Source: Acidobacteriota bacterium (GTDB lineage: Bacteria > Acidobacteriota > UBA6911). Taken from it: a DNA stretch of 62,583 nucleotides. The notes under the pieces were generated by a model that worked only from the letters and a program-made list of their open reading frames with translations, did no database searches and had not been told where the DNA came from. The position numbers were made by a program, and so were the translations under genes. Below, in pieces: positions 38,489-47,275 of this stretch; the stretch's first letter is position 1, and every line of letters starts with the position of its first letter. The DNA is taken from NCBI GenBank assembly GCA_012719355.1, contig JAAYAM010000023.1, positions 1 to 62,583 of the forward strand, given 5' to 3'.

Positions 38489-39799
38489 CTAGGAATCGCT
38501 GCCCGCGCCTTTGGTTCTCCCCATCCAGTCGAGGTTCCCCATCTCACCGAAATGATCGCGGAAAACCCGGTAATACATTAGTTCTTCCTTGGAGTTCAGC
38601 ACCCAACCGTTTTTGAGTTTCCTCTCGCTTGCAAATTCCGCATCTGTGATGCTGCGCTCCGCGTGTCCGGCGATCACGTCGCCGACCCCGGCGCCTTCCC
38701 AGAACTTTGCCTTTGGGCGCGCGACGATCTCCTGCGGGAGGCTTCCGTCAATAGCCTGCCGCAGTATCCATTTCTCCATGCTCCCCTTCAGCTTGTACTG
38801 TGTTGGGATGGTCAGTGCCAGTTCGACCAACTCAGGATCAAGGAAGCAGACGCAGGGAGTCAGCCCGTGAGCCGACGCGCACCGGTCAACCCGTTGCAAG
38901 GCGGTGTTGTGCAGGCGGTTTGTGATATCGATCAGTTCTTCGGCCAGTTTGGTGCCGGGAAGCGATTTCAGGTACGCGTATCCGCCAAAGAGTTCATCTC
39001 CCCCTTCGCCCGAGAAGACTTCCGATACGTAATCGGCAGCAGCCTGGCCTGCGAGAAAATTGGTCAGACTTGAGCGCACCAGGAGCGCGTCGAACGATTC
39101 CAGGTGATAGATAACGTCGGGAAGTGCGTTCAGCAGATCCTGAGGAGTGACTACAATCTCGTGGTGTGTCGACTTCACGAAATCGGCCACCATTCTGGCT
39201 GCCGGCAGGTCAGGGGCGCCGGCAAGTCCCGCGGCAAATGTGTGGAGCTGCTTCACGCGTGGACGCGCAAGTGCAACGATAGTGCTTGAATCGAGCCCGC
39301 CCGAAAGCCAGGATCCCATGACATCGCCTGAGGCGTACTTCTCGACTGCTTCGGTCAGCTTCCGCCGCAATTCGGCCGTGAGAATTTCGGCCGGTTCGGT
39401 GCGTGGAGGCCGTAGCTCGAGTCGGTAGTACTTAGTACTTGTCGTGCCGTCGAAAAGGGTTCCCGGCTCAACCTCGTGGACCTTGCGGGTTGCCTTCAGC
39501 AGCGCCTTTACCTCTGAAGCGAAACACAGGTTGCCTTCTGCGTCGAATCCATAGTAGAGGGGACTGATGCCCAGCGGATCGCGCCGCAGGATGAGCTTGC
39601 CGTCCGACACGTATACGCGCGTCGATAGATCCTGGTCCGAGACATCCCTGTGGTTGCGGGAAAGCGCAAGGGTGCAGATTTCATCCTCCACTATTTCCAA
39701 CGGGTCTCGTGTCCTGTGTTTTAGCGCGCCGGCCATCTCCCGCACAAGATCCCTGTGCCCTCTGCCTGCAATTCCTGCTATCGTGATCGTTTTGTACAT
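38489..39799 (-). CDS. Asparagine-synthetase-like ATP-dependent amidase/cyclase without the glutaminase cysteine
   Basis: The 436-residue protein is an AsnB homologue. The ATP pyrophosphatase half is intact: SGGLDSS at 166-172 and GEGGDELFGGY near 261-271. The N-terminal glutaminase-like half is short (about 120 residues against roughly 200). It starts MYKTITIAGIAG, lacking the obligatory Cys2 nucleophile of MCGI. HRTRD replaces HRGPD. It should therefore adenylate a carboxylate and use ammonia or an amine of the substrate itself. Known AsnB relatives with a lost cysteine include beta-lactam synthetases and carbapenam synthetase. It sits between the B12-binding protein and a DUF2179 protein in one operon. 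Confidence 0.82.
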   Translation of the reverse strand: MYKTITIAGIAGRGHRDLVREMAGALKHRTRDPLEIVEDEICTLALSRNHRDVSDQDLSTRVYVSDGKLILRRDPLGISPLYYGFDAEGNLCFASEVKALLKATRKVHEVEPGTLFDGTTSTKYYRLELRPPRTEPAEILTAELRRKLTEAVEKYASGDVMGSWLSGGLDSSTIVALARPRVKQLHTFAAGLAGAPDLPAARMVADFVKSTHHEIVVTPQDLLNALPDVIYHLESFDALLVRSSLTNFLAGQAAADYVSEVFSGEGGDELFGGYAYLKSLPGTKLAEELIDITNRLHNTALQRVDRCASAHGLTPCVCFLDPELVELALTIPTQYKLKGSMEKWILRQAIDGSLPQEIVARPKAKFWEGAGVGDVIAGHAERSITDAEFASERKLKNGWVLNSKEELMYYRVFRDHFGEMGNLDWMGRTKGAGSDS

Positions 39800-39817
39800 C
39801 CATAGTCCCTTTCGTCA

Positions 39818-41674
39818 TCAATTCCGGGCGAGGCGCTGCATCCGTTCGCCTGCGCTCACCGGTATTCCATCCTTGTCAACAATCCTCACGCCTCCTTGTA
39901 TCATCCGGGTTTGCCACAGTGTAGCTTTTCGAAACTCTTCCTTGCATTCCCAAAGATATGGGACCGGCAGATACCCTTCGGAAAAGATCCTGTACAGGCC
40001 GTCGACCGAGTAGGGTTCCGGGACCGTCGTTTCGATGGTCTGCAAGACCGTGCGGGCTTCGGAAATCAGGGCATTGGTCCGCTGGAGTACGTCCCTGTCC
40101 TGCGACATGTCGTCGATCAATCCACGGCGCCGCAGTTTCCGGTATTCCTCAAGAGCGTGTCGTGTGATCTGAATGCTTTCGTTTACGACCGCGGGATCCG
40201 CAAGATGCGATGCTTCGGAATAGCTGACGACGTGGATTATGGGCGGGCTTGCCGGAGAGTGGGGCTCAATATCGTCCATCAGTGCCGTGACTGCAGCAAG
40301 CTGCGCCTTCGCCTTCTCTATATCGGGGGAGAAATAATCGAGTCCGCCGCGCGGCTGCAGAAAAACTGAAAACCGCTGGTCCTGCAGTTCACGCACCAGG
40401 GTCAGCATTGCCCGTGACTTGGCCAGATCCTGCACTCCCCAGGTGTACTTGGGGGTATTGAGCATATTCTGCAGCACCAGATGGCGCACTCCCATGTGTT
40501 TGGCGAGTCTTGCGGCCAGAACAGCCGAAACGACATACGTCACGTCGTCGGCGCCGCGGAAAGCGAAGTGATGCGGCACATTGGGCTCAAAAGGCTTTCC
40601 GGAGGACGCTATGTACTTCAATGTGTCCAGATGCTCGCCCAGATTGTCGTAGACTGTGTTTGGTCCTCTGCCGTCAATCCGGCAGAACCACCACAGAGAC
40701 AGGGCGTGCCAGGCTATGTTGATCGTCTCTTCGTACATGCGCGCAAGTGCGGCCAGATTCCTCGTCCCCGCATAGCAGCGGACCAGCAGCGGCCTTGCAG
40801 TCTGCCACACGAGCGCAAATTCCTCCCTGGTGTTCAGCGGGACGCCGCCGCCGTCGGGTGAATCGCCCCAGTCTTCACCGAATCTGGATTGCGATAACTG
40901 CGAGGTTCCTATCGACAGAACATCAAGAAAGCCCGTTTCGGCAAGCGTCCTCGTCCATTCGAGAAACGTACGCACGGCTTCCGTCCGGTCGGGGCTGTAG
41001 GGTCCGACATGGGCCCGCATCAACGGAGAGAGGCCGCGTTCCAGGTGGTATCGTACCCGTGCCACAAGCGTGTCGTTCCCTGTCCCGAACGCCTGGTATT
41101 CTCTTTTCGGTGTCGGCATCACTTTGAAATAATCTGCCCGGCGGACGATGTCCCGCCCGAAAGCAAGGCGGTCCTCGTCATAGCTCACTCCCGCTATTGA
41201 AGAAGGGAGCAGGCTGGAACTGATTCCGAAACGCGCGAGTGTTTCTGCCGCGGTTTCATCGCCGCGGAATACGGCGGTCACTTCGGGATGTTTGGCCGAG
41301 ACTATGTCACAGGCCCGGGGAAGCCCCGCAAAATAGATCGCCCGGATCGGTCCTCCCTGTGGAGCGAGAAGCCGGAGCCGTTTTAGAAGCGCCAGCAGCT
41401 CTGCGAAAACGGCTGCGCCGTCCACCGGATCGAGCCTGTAGCTGAAGCCCAGTACAGTGATCTTATTGGCAGCGATCCATTGTCGTATGCTCCCTGTATT
41501 TGCCGGATCAGCCGGATCGCCGAATGCGGCACACGCGGACGCGTCGGCTGTCACCGATTTGAACCCGCATTCTGAAAGGAGCTGCTCCAGCGCATTGATT
41601 CCGAGGACATGGACGTCCACCATGGGATGTACGAGTCCGAAGCAGTCATCACGACTTAGAGTGTAGAGAGACAT
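39818..41674 (-). CDS. B12-binding, mutase-like TIM-barrel protein
   Basis: The 618-residue protein begins with a cobalamin-binding domain: D20-x-H22-x-x-G25 (VDVHVLG) is the base-off, His-on signature, and S78 in GFSYRL fits the next conserved serine. From about 190 on, a large catalytic domain (PDGGGVPLNTREEF; WWFCRIDGRGPNT; HHFAFRGADD) resembles in outline the TIM barrel of methylaspartate (glutamate) mutase. The resemblance is partial and the substrate unknown. The lone polypeptide combines what MutS and MutE do as separate subunits. It is placed four bases after the opine dehydrogenase gene and 18 before the AsnB-like gene. I would call it a cobalamin-dependent enzyme of unknown reaction. 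Confidence 0.7.
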   Translation of the reverse strand: MSLYTLSRDDCFGLVHPMVDVHVLGINALEQLLSECGFKSVTADASACAAFGDPADPANTGSIRQWIAANKITVLGFSYRLDPVDGAAVFAELLALLKRLRLLAPQGGPIRAIYFAGLPRACDIVSAKHPEVTAVFRGDETAAETLARFGISSSLLPSSIAGVSYDEDRLAFGRDIVRRADYFKVMPTPKREYQAFGTGNDTLVARVRYHLERGLSPLMRAHVGPYSPDRTEAVRTFLEWTRTLAETGFLDVLSIGTSQLSQSRFGEDWGDSPDGGGVPLNTREEFALVWQTARPLLVRCYAGTRNLAALARMYEETINIAWHALSLWWFCRIDGRGPNTVYDNLGEHLDTLKYIASSGKPFEPNVPHHFAFRGADDVTYVVSAVLAARLAKHMGVRHLVLQNMLNTPKYTWGVQDLAKSRAMLTLVRELQDQRFSVFLQPRGGLDYFSPDIEKAKAQLAAVTALMDDIEPHSPASPPIIHVVSYSEASHLADPAVVNESIQITRHALEEYRKLRRRGLIDDMSQDRDVLQRTNALISEARTVLQTIETTVPEPYSVDGLYRIFSEGYLPVPYLWECKEEFRKATLWQTRMIQGGVRIVDKDGIPVSAGERMQRLARN

Positions 41675-41678
41675 TCTT

Positions 41679-43298
41679 TCAATCCTCTGTCTGAGATATG
41701 GAGGAAGACGGCGGTGACGAAGATCCGGAATCTGCGCCGGCTACGAGAAACCTTATTTCCTTAACCGACATATTGGCGATTCCCAGGCGGTCCACCGTTC
41801 GTCCCTCGGCCCAGTAATCGACGCCATGCATCGCCGAAGCAAGGAAAATCATCGATCGCATTGCCGGCGTGGCCACTCCCAGCATTTCGCCGATCGAGAC
41901 AATAGGCACGAGGCTCGTAGGCACATCCTCGGAGATGTAGCGGTGATCTATTATCGGAGGGGCTTTGATGCCGTTATAGCCGATGTTTGCACGCATAGCT
42001 TCGAACAGGGTTCTGCCGGCCGCATCATAGGCCAGATAGAGCCATTCCCGGGCAGTCGTTGCGCGGATCCCGAGCGCGTTTGCAACCTCGACGCGCTCGC
42101 GGTCGATAGCCTCGAGGACTGCGGCTATGGCCGGCGTGACTCCTTCGACATAGTACTCGAAATCTCCGTGAGTGTCCTCAATGCGCCCCGCATTCAGAAT
42201 CGTTATGGCCGGATGGAAGACCGCACCGATATTGTCGAGACTCGTTTTCAGAATGTTATCGCCGGGCACGAACTGCGGCAGCGCCTTACGAATCATCGGG
42301 AGTACGTCAATGATGTGATAGGCGGGGAGCGTTGCCAGAGGCACCGAATTCTTGATGCCGAAAATCTGAACCTGTCCCGGATTAGTTACTCGTGCCGCGT
42401 AAAGCAGTGTCTGTGCTTCCGCTATGAACGGACGCACACGCGGATTGTGCCGTCGTATGACCTGAGCAACTTCCAGCGCCCCTCCGGTGCGTCCCGGATT
42501 CAGTACGAGCACTTGGCCGTCTTTTATGTGCGGCGCGATTAATTCAGCGATTTCGGCATGCCCTATCGCGGGCACAACCACCATGAGAATATCCATTCCG
42601 AAAATCGCCTCTGCCGGATCGGATGTAACCTTTTTCAGCGGCGCAAATCCGCTGACCACGCCGCGGACATCGATTCCGCCCAGTTCTTTAACCGGGAGAA
42701 TCCGCGCTTTGGTCCGGTTGAAAAGATTGACCTTACATCCAAGCATCGAGAGGTGCCCTGCCATGGCAGTCCCGCCGTGTCCGGCTCCCAGCACACAAAA
42801 GGACGGCATTCCGTCATCCGTGACAATCTCGCCGAGGGAGGCTTCGCCTTCCGAGACTCTCGCGATCAACTCGCCAACCGAATTGGCCTGTGTCAGAGCA
42901 TCGATCATTTTGTCCGCTTCACAAAGGTGACCGATCCGACTTAAGGCCTTCAGATAGAGGCCGTGGGCCTGCGGGGGGGCGATAAGGACGAACACGACTT
43001 TGAGACGCGGTCCATCGGATCTGTTCCAGGAGATGCCGTCAGGAATGACGGCGATGGCGAGAAGCACCTGCTTGCATGCGGCCGTAACCGCGTGTGCTAC
43101 TGCAACGCCGTTGCGCTCGCCCGAGAAAACCGTTGTTCCTTTTCGTTCCCGGCTGGTGATGTCTTTGATGGCCAGCGGCACGTCGACTCCTCTTGTTTGT
43201 GCGAGGCTTTCGATCAGAAGTCGGATGACTTCTTCCTTCTGCCTCGCTGAGACCCTCAAGAGAGATGACTCCGCCACCAGAAGAGATGCAAGATGCAT
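41679..43298 (-). CDS. PTS EIIA-like domain fused to an octopine/nopaline-type dehydrogenase
   Basis: The 539-residue protein has an N-terminal EIIA domain of the Ntr/fructose type (about 1-145), whose GVAVAHA places H69 at the phosphorylated histidine. An NAD(P)-binding Rossmann fold (FCVLGAGHGGTAMAGHLS, about 167-184) and an opine dehydrogenase C-terminal domain follow; FHPAITILNAGRIED contains the expected catalytic histidine. Opine dehydrogenases reductively join an amino acid to a keto acid. The fused EIIA may let sugar or nitrogen status gate the activity by phosphorylation, which is inference. It is the first gene of the operon and has a good -10 upstream. Confidence 0.85.
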   Translation of the reverse strand: MHLASLLVAESSLLRVSARQKEEVIRLLIESLAQTRGVDVPLAIKDITSRERKGTTVFSGERNGVAVAHAVTAACKQVLLAIAVIPDGISWNRSDGPRLKVVFVLIAPPQAHGLYLKALSRIGHLCEADKMIDALTQANSVGELIARVSEGEASLGEIVTDDGMPSFCVLGAGHGGTAMAGHLSMLGCKVNLFNRTKARILPVKELGGIDVRGVVSGFAPLKKVTSDPAEAIFGMDILMVVVPAIGHAEIAELIAPHIKDGQVLVLNPGRTGGALEVAQVIRRHNPRVRPFIAEAQTLLYAARVTNPGQVQIFGIKNSVPLATLPAYHIIDVLPMIRKALPQFVPGDNILKTSLDNIGAVFHPAITILNAGRIEDTHGDFEYYVEGVTPAIAAVLEAIDRERVEVANALGIRATTAREWLYLAYDAAGRTLFEAMRANIGYNGIKAPPIIDHRYISEDVPTSLVPIVSIGEMLGVATPAMRSMIFLASAMHGVDYWAEGRTVDRLGIANMSVKEIRFLVAGADSGSSSPPSSSISQTED

Positions 43299-43383
43299 TC
43301 TAATCTCCTTTTCCTGAACTTTCCCTTTGATCTTTTCTGAAAGACCGCCGTTCGGCTCAATCGTGGTTTATCGTCCGTTAACC

Positions 43384-43411
43384 ATTATAGGGTAGAGACA
43401 GATGAGGGCAA
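43384..43411 (-). promoter_or_regulatory. Predicted promoter of the opine-dehydrogenase operon
   Basis: On the minus strand TTGCCC (43411-43406) and a perfect TATAAT (43389-43384) are 16 bp apart, giving a start near 43377 and a leader of about 80 bases. The leader is too short for a cobalamin riboswitch, and none is apparent. Confidence 0.55.
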
Positions 43412-43460
43412 AAAAGAAAAGCCCTGAACAGCGGCTGCACCGGAAGCCAGGAATCGCTGC

Positions 43461-44591
43461 TCAAGGAAGAGGTTCTTCCGCCGTTCGGGTGAACTTGATT
43501 CTGAGCGAGAGGATTTCTGAATCGCCCGCGGTCTTCACCGGCGGACCCCATGCCTGGACGCCGCTGCTGACGACAAATATGGTATCGCCCTTCCTCATCT
43601 TTCCCCACGCGAGCTCATATTCGAACGGCATGACGATCCAGTTTACCGGGAACAACTGGCCATTGTGCGTATGTCCGGAGAGCTGCAGATCAACCCTGCT
43701 TCTGCTTACATTGGTGATGTCGCTCGGACTGTGATCCAGGAGAATCACCGGCAGGTTCCGCGGGGCATCCTGCAGCAGATCATTTATGGATTTCCTTTTG
43801 AACCGATGAGTATCACGTACCGCAAGATAGAAGAGATCATCGATCAGTTCAACTCTGTCTCTCAGGAGCTTCATGCCTGACCGCGCGAAAAACGCTGCGG
43901 CGTCCGTGCGACGCCTCTCGTGGTTGCCCAGTGCGGCGTATACACCATACCTGGATCGCATCCGACGGAATTGTTCTTCGAAAAGTGGCAGGTTCTCACC
44001 CCGGTCTCCTTCCAGGACGTCTCCACCTATCAGGATGAGATCGGGATTCAACCCGTTGACCTTGGTGACGAATCGTTCGACAAGATTCTCGTCCGTAATC
44101 CATGTGAGGTGAAAATCCGAGGCGAAGACAACATGCAGCCGCTCAATTGAGGACGATCGCTGAGGCAGCTCAACGAGGATTTCTTTTATCTCCAGCCTGT
44201 CGTTATGCCATGCTCCAAAAGCCACTATCAGGGCGGGTATCAGAAGGTAGTAGGCAAGTCGGCCTGAGCGGAACCGGGTTGACCGGACAGCCTCGTAATT
44301 CAGGAGGTTGAACGTGCGCGCCAGTAATATGCCGATGTCCAGGGTGACCACACAAAGCGTTATATACAGCAGGTAGGGAAGGCAGTAGTAGCCGGTGATC
44401 ATGAGCGGATGGGTCCACTCGGAGGGCTGTCGGCGGGACAGCGTTTCGGCAAACGGGTAGCCGAGGAATAGAACAAGGTAGAGCAGGACGCTCGAATGCT
44501 TGAGGAGACGACCCGGAACGAGGTTTCTGATCCTGAGGCAAGAATACGCAATAAAGGGAATAGACAGGATCAGTTCACTCAGCAGAAACAT
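43461..44591 (-). CDS. Membrane-anchored metallophosphoesterase (YkuE-like)
   Basis: The 376-residue protein has about four membrane helices in the first 140 residues. A calcineurin-like phosphoesterase follows with ASDFHL, GGDVLEGD, GNHERR, LDHSP and SGHTHNGQ in order. YkuE-type enzymes act outside the membrane on lipid or sugar phosphates; the substrate here is unknown. The ATG at 44591 is preceded by GGAGG. Longer in-frame extensions read through the LysR gene and are not credible. It overlaps the LysR stop by 17 bases. Confidence 0.85.
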   Translation of the reverse strand: MFLLSELILSIPFIAYSCLRIRNLVPGRLLKHSSVLLYLVLFLGYPFAETLSRRQPSEWTHPLMITGYYCLPYLLYITLCVVTLDIGILLARTFNLLNYEAVRSTRFRSGRLAYYLLIPALIVAFGAWHNDRLEIKEILVELPQRSSSIERLHVVFASDFHLTWITDENLVERFVTKVNGLNPDLILIGGDVLEGDRGENLPLFEEQFRRMRSRYGVYAALGNHERRRTDAAAFFARSGMKLLRDRVELIDDLFYLAVRDTHRFKRKSINDLLQDAPRNLPVILLDHSPSDITNVSRSRVDLQLSGHTHNGQLFPVNWIVMPFEYELAWGKMRKGDTIFVVSSGVQAWGPPVKTAGDSEILSLRIKFTRTAEEPLP

Positions 44592-45516
44592 CCGGCTTTC
44601 CTCCATCGACCGCCTGGGCAGAGGCAAACCACCTTTCAGCCGCGTCACAGATGACGGCCACCGCCGGGTGCTTGATCCTGCGCTCGACCGTGACCCCGTA
44701 GAGCGACTCCCGGATCCCGGAAGCGGTGCCGATGGATCGCACCCTGTAATGAGCCTCCACTTCTCTGGCAATCGCCTTTGCAGCGGGAAACACTCCCGCT
44801 CCGCGAAACCCGAAGACGGAAAGAAGCGCACTGTCCTCGAACTCTCCCACAACCGCCGGGCTGATTTCATGCGATTCGAACCACTGATCGAGAGACCTGC
44901 GCATTACCGTGTTTTCGATCGGCAGCAACATTGGCGCGCCATCGAGCGACTTTGGGAAATTATGCCGGTATTTCGATGAAAGGTCGGGGCTGGCGAAGAA
45001 AGCGATTTCCGACCCGCCGAGCAAATGGTTGAATGCGCGAACCTTCGAGTACGGGCTCACCGGCGCATCGGTCAGGACCAGATCGAGTTCGTGCAGGGCA
45101 AGCTCGGCAAGCAGACGCTCGGGTTTGCCTTCTCTGCATACCAGCCGGATGGCTCCCGGAAGTCTCAGCGCCGGCGAGAGCACGTGTTCAGCGACCAGTT
45201 TGGGTACCACGTCGGCGACTCCAACGGTGATTCTCAGCGGCTTTCCGACCGGACGATCCATAAGAGTGTCCAGCATTTCTCTTCCGAGGCTGAAGATCTC
45301 GTCCGCATACCGGTAGACGACCCGACCGCTCTCGGTCAAGGTGAGGCGCCGGCCATTTTTCACGAAGAGTGTGTGCCCAAGCATGGTCTCCAACTGGTGA
45401 ATCTGCTTGCTCACAGTTGACTGCGCGAGCCGCAGTTCGGCACTCGCGCGAGCAAGACTTCCTTCGCGCGACACCAGCCAGAAATACAGTAGATGATGAT
45501 AGTTGATCCATTCCAT
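44575..45516 (-). CDS. NhaR-like LysR-family transcriptional regulator
   Basis: The 313-residue protein starts with MEWINYHHLLYFWLVSREGS, close to NhaR. An HTH follows (SLARASAELRLAQSTVSKQIHQLE), then a LysR co-inducer domain. NhaR responds to sodium and high pH. Here the divergent neighbours are the TerC and MntP exporters, so control of cation efflux is the likely job. I chose 45516 as the start because conservation begins there; an upstream in-frame start would run across the shared promoter region. Confidence 0.87.
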   Translation of the reverse strand: MEWINYHHLLYFWLVSREGSLARASAELRLAQSTVSKQIHQLETMLGHTLFVKNGRRLTLTESGRVVYRYADEIFSLGREMLDTLMDRPVGKPLRITVGVADVVPKLVAEHVLSPALRLPGAIRLVCREGKPERLLAELALHELDLVLTDAPVSPYSKVRAFNHLLGGSEIAFFASPDLSSKYRHNFPKSLDGAPMLLPIENTVMRRSLDQWFESHEISPAVVGEFEDSALLSVFGFRGAGVFPAAKAIAREVEAHYRVRSIGTASGIRESLYGVTVERRIKHPAVAVICDAAERWFASAQAVDGGKPDVSAE

Positions 45517-45614
45517 ACCTGATACTTTGACGCAATCTAACAATAAAGTCCATTTTATCTGTTTGTCGAAGTATTCTGTGACGGGTATTGTATACCATCG
45601 TTTTGGTTCCGGCA

Positions 45615-45642
45615 GGCTGCGTTGGTCTGCATTGTTGCAGCC
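45615..45642 (+). promoter_or_regulatory. Hairpin in the terC leader
   Basis: GGCTGC and GCAGCC form a stem 30 bases ahead of the terC start. TerC and MntP genes often follow yybP-ykoY manganese riboswitches, but I cannot fit the conserved internal loops, so this is only a leader hairpin. Confidence 0.25.
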
Positions 45643-45671
45643 GGACCCGACACACACCGGCAGGAGTGGAA

Positions 45672-46661
45672 ATGGAAGCTTTGACAATAGGAACGCCCGC
45701 TTTGTGGGTTGGATTCATAGCGTTCGTTCTCGCGATGCTCGCGCTCGATCTGGGGGTGTTCCACCGCAAGGCGCACGCGATCAGCATGCGTGAAGCGTTC
45801 GTTTGGACTGTAGTGTGGATCAGTCTTGCCTTGATATTCAATCTGGGGGTCTACATCTGGTTTGGGCAGCAACACGGCCTGGAGTTCTTAACCGGATATC
45901 TCATCGAGAAGGCACTTTCCGTCGACAACCTGTTCGTCTTTCTGGTCCTCTTTGCGTATTTCTCAGTCCCTCCTGCGCTTCAGCACAGGGTTCTGTTCTG
46001 GGGAATAGTGGGGGCGCTGGTGCTGCGTGCGCTGTTCATACTTGCGGGAACGGCACTCATCGTGAAGTTTCACTGGATCATATACGTGTTCGGGGCGTTC
46101 CTGGTGTTTACCGGATTCAAACTTCTGGCTGCGCAGGAAAACGAAATTCATCCCGAGCGCAACCTGATGCTGCGGATGTTCCGGCGGGTTGTGCGCCGCT
46201 GTGTGCCCGACTACCGCGGGGCGAGGTTTTCCGTCAAAGTTGACGGGAAGCGGTACGCCACGCCGCTCCTGATGGTGCTCATCGTAATAGAGGGGACCGA
46301 TATAGTATTTGCCGTCGATTCGATTCCCGCGATCTTTGCGATCACCACCGATCCCTTCATAGTGTTCACCTCCAATATCTTCGCCATCTTGGGACTGCGG
46401 GCTCTCTATTTCCTGCTGGCGGGTATGATGGGCAAATTCCGGTTTCTCAAGTTCGGGCTCGGGCTTGTGCTCGCCTTTGTCGGCGCCAAAATGCTGATCA
46501 GCGACATCGTACACGTGCCGATCGGCGTTTCGCTGGGGGTGGTTGCCGGGCTGCTCGCGTGTTCAATAGGGGCTTCGCTGCTGTTTCCGGAAAAGGGGCC
46601 CGGCACGGAGGATGCCCCGAAGACGGCGACTTCGCAACCGACTGGGTCGGAAGTGCTGTAA
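45672..46661 (+). CDS. TerC/Alx-family integral membrane metal exporter
   Basis: The 329-residue protein has about eight membrane helices and the TerC signatures SVDNLFVFLVLFAYF and EGTDIVFAVDSIPAIFAIT, whose acidic residues line the metal path. TerC/Alx proteins export manganese and support metalation of secreted proteins. CAGGAG precedes the ATG at 45672. The next gene is the manganese exporter mntP, 28 bases on, so the unit looks like a manganese efflux operon under the divergent LysR regulator. Confidence 0.92.
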   Translation: MEALTIGTPALWVGFIAFVLAMLALDLGVFHRKAHAISMREAFVWTVVWISLALIFNLGVYIWFGQQHGLEFLTGYLIEKALSVDNLFVFLVLFAYFSVPPALQHRVLFWGIVGALVLRALFILAGTALIVKFHWIIYVFGAFLVFTGFKLLAAQENEIHPERNLMLRMFRRVVRRCVPDYRGARFSVKVDGKRYATPLLMVLIVIEGTDIVFAVDSIPAIFAITTDPFIVFTSNIFAILGLRALYFLLAGMMGKFRFLKFGLGLVLAFVGAKMLISDIVHVPIGVSLGVVAGLLACSIGASLLFPEKGPGTEDAPKTATSQPTGSEVL

Positions 46662-46689
46662 GACGGCAATAACGGGGGTTCCGGAGAGG

Positions 46690-47256
46690 ATGGATTATCT
46701 GAGCCTTTTCGTGTTGGCATGCGCGCTCGCGATGGACACCTTTGCCGTCGCTTTGGCCACAGGTTTCACGATCAATCGTCCAGCGGGCAGGCAGGTTTTC
46801 CGGATGGCGTTCCATTTCGGCCTGTTCCAGGCACTGATGCCCACGATCGGCTGGTTAGCCGGCAGTGCTTTGCACTGGATCATCTACGCCGTAGATCACT
46901 GGGTGGCGTTTGCCCTTCTTGCATTCGTAGGGGGCAAGATGATCTGGGTGGCTATCCGGAAGGACAAGGATGAAAAGCCGCAGAATGATCCTACCTCAGG
47001 CTGGGAGCTTGTAGTGCTGTCGGTGGCGACCAGTATCGACGCCCTTGCCGTCGGGATCTCGCTCGCGATGGTCGATGGGCAAATACTTCTTCCCGCGCTG
47101 ATCATAGGCTTGGTCACAGCCGCATTCACCGCGGCCGGCATGCTGCTCGGCGGACGCGTCGGCATCATGTGGGGCCGACGCGTCGAGGCGCTGGGCGGAA
47201 TTGTTCTGGTGGCAATCGGAACCCGAATAGTGATGGAGCATACGCTTGGATGGTAG
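46690..47256 (+). CDS. mntP: MntP manganese efflux pump
   Basis: The 188-residue protein has six membrane helices and the two internally repeated MntP motifs ALAMDTFAVALATG (about 12-25) and VATSIDALAVGISLA (about 118-132), with the transport aspartates. It follows terC closely; the two may back each other up against manganese stress. The ribosome site GGAGAGG is very close to the ATG, so the start could be slightly off. Confidence 0.93.
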   Translation: MDYLSLFVLACALAMDTFAVALATGFTINRPAGRQVFRMAFHFGLFQALMPTIGWLAGSALHWIIYAVDHWVAFALLAFVGGKMIWVAIRKDKDEKPQNDPTSGWELVVLSVATSIDALAVGISLAMVDGQILLPALIIGLVTAAFTAAGMLLGGRVGIMWGRRVEALGGIVLVAIGTRIVMEHTLGW

Positions 47257-47275
47257 AGGACCGTAAGCGTTCCGT

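Noticed and set aside
43299-43460. Cobalamin riboswitch before the B12 protein operon
   Set aside because: The leader is about 80 bases, too short, and no B12-box-like sequence is seen.
45517-45671. yybP-ykoY manganese riboswitch before terC
   Set aside because: Only a simple hairpin is visible; I cannot place the conserved internal loop sequences.
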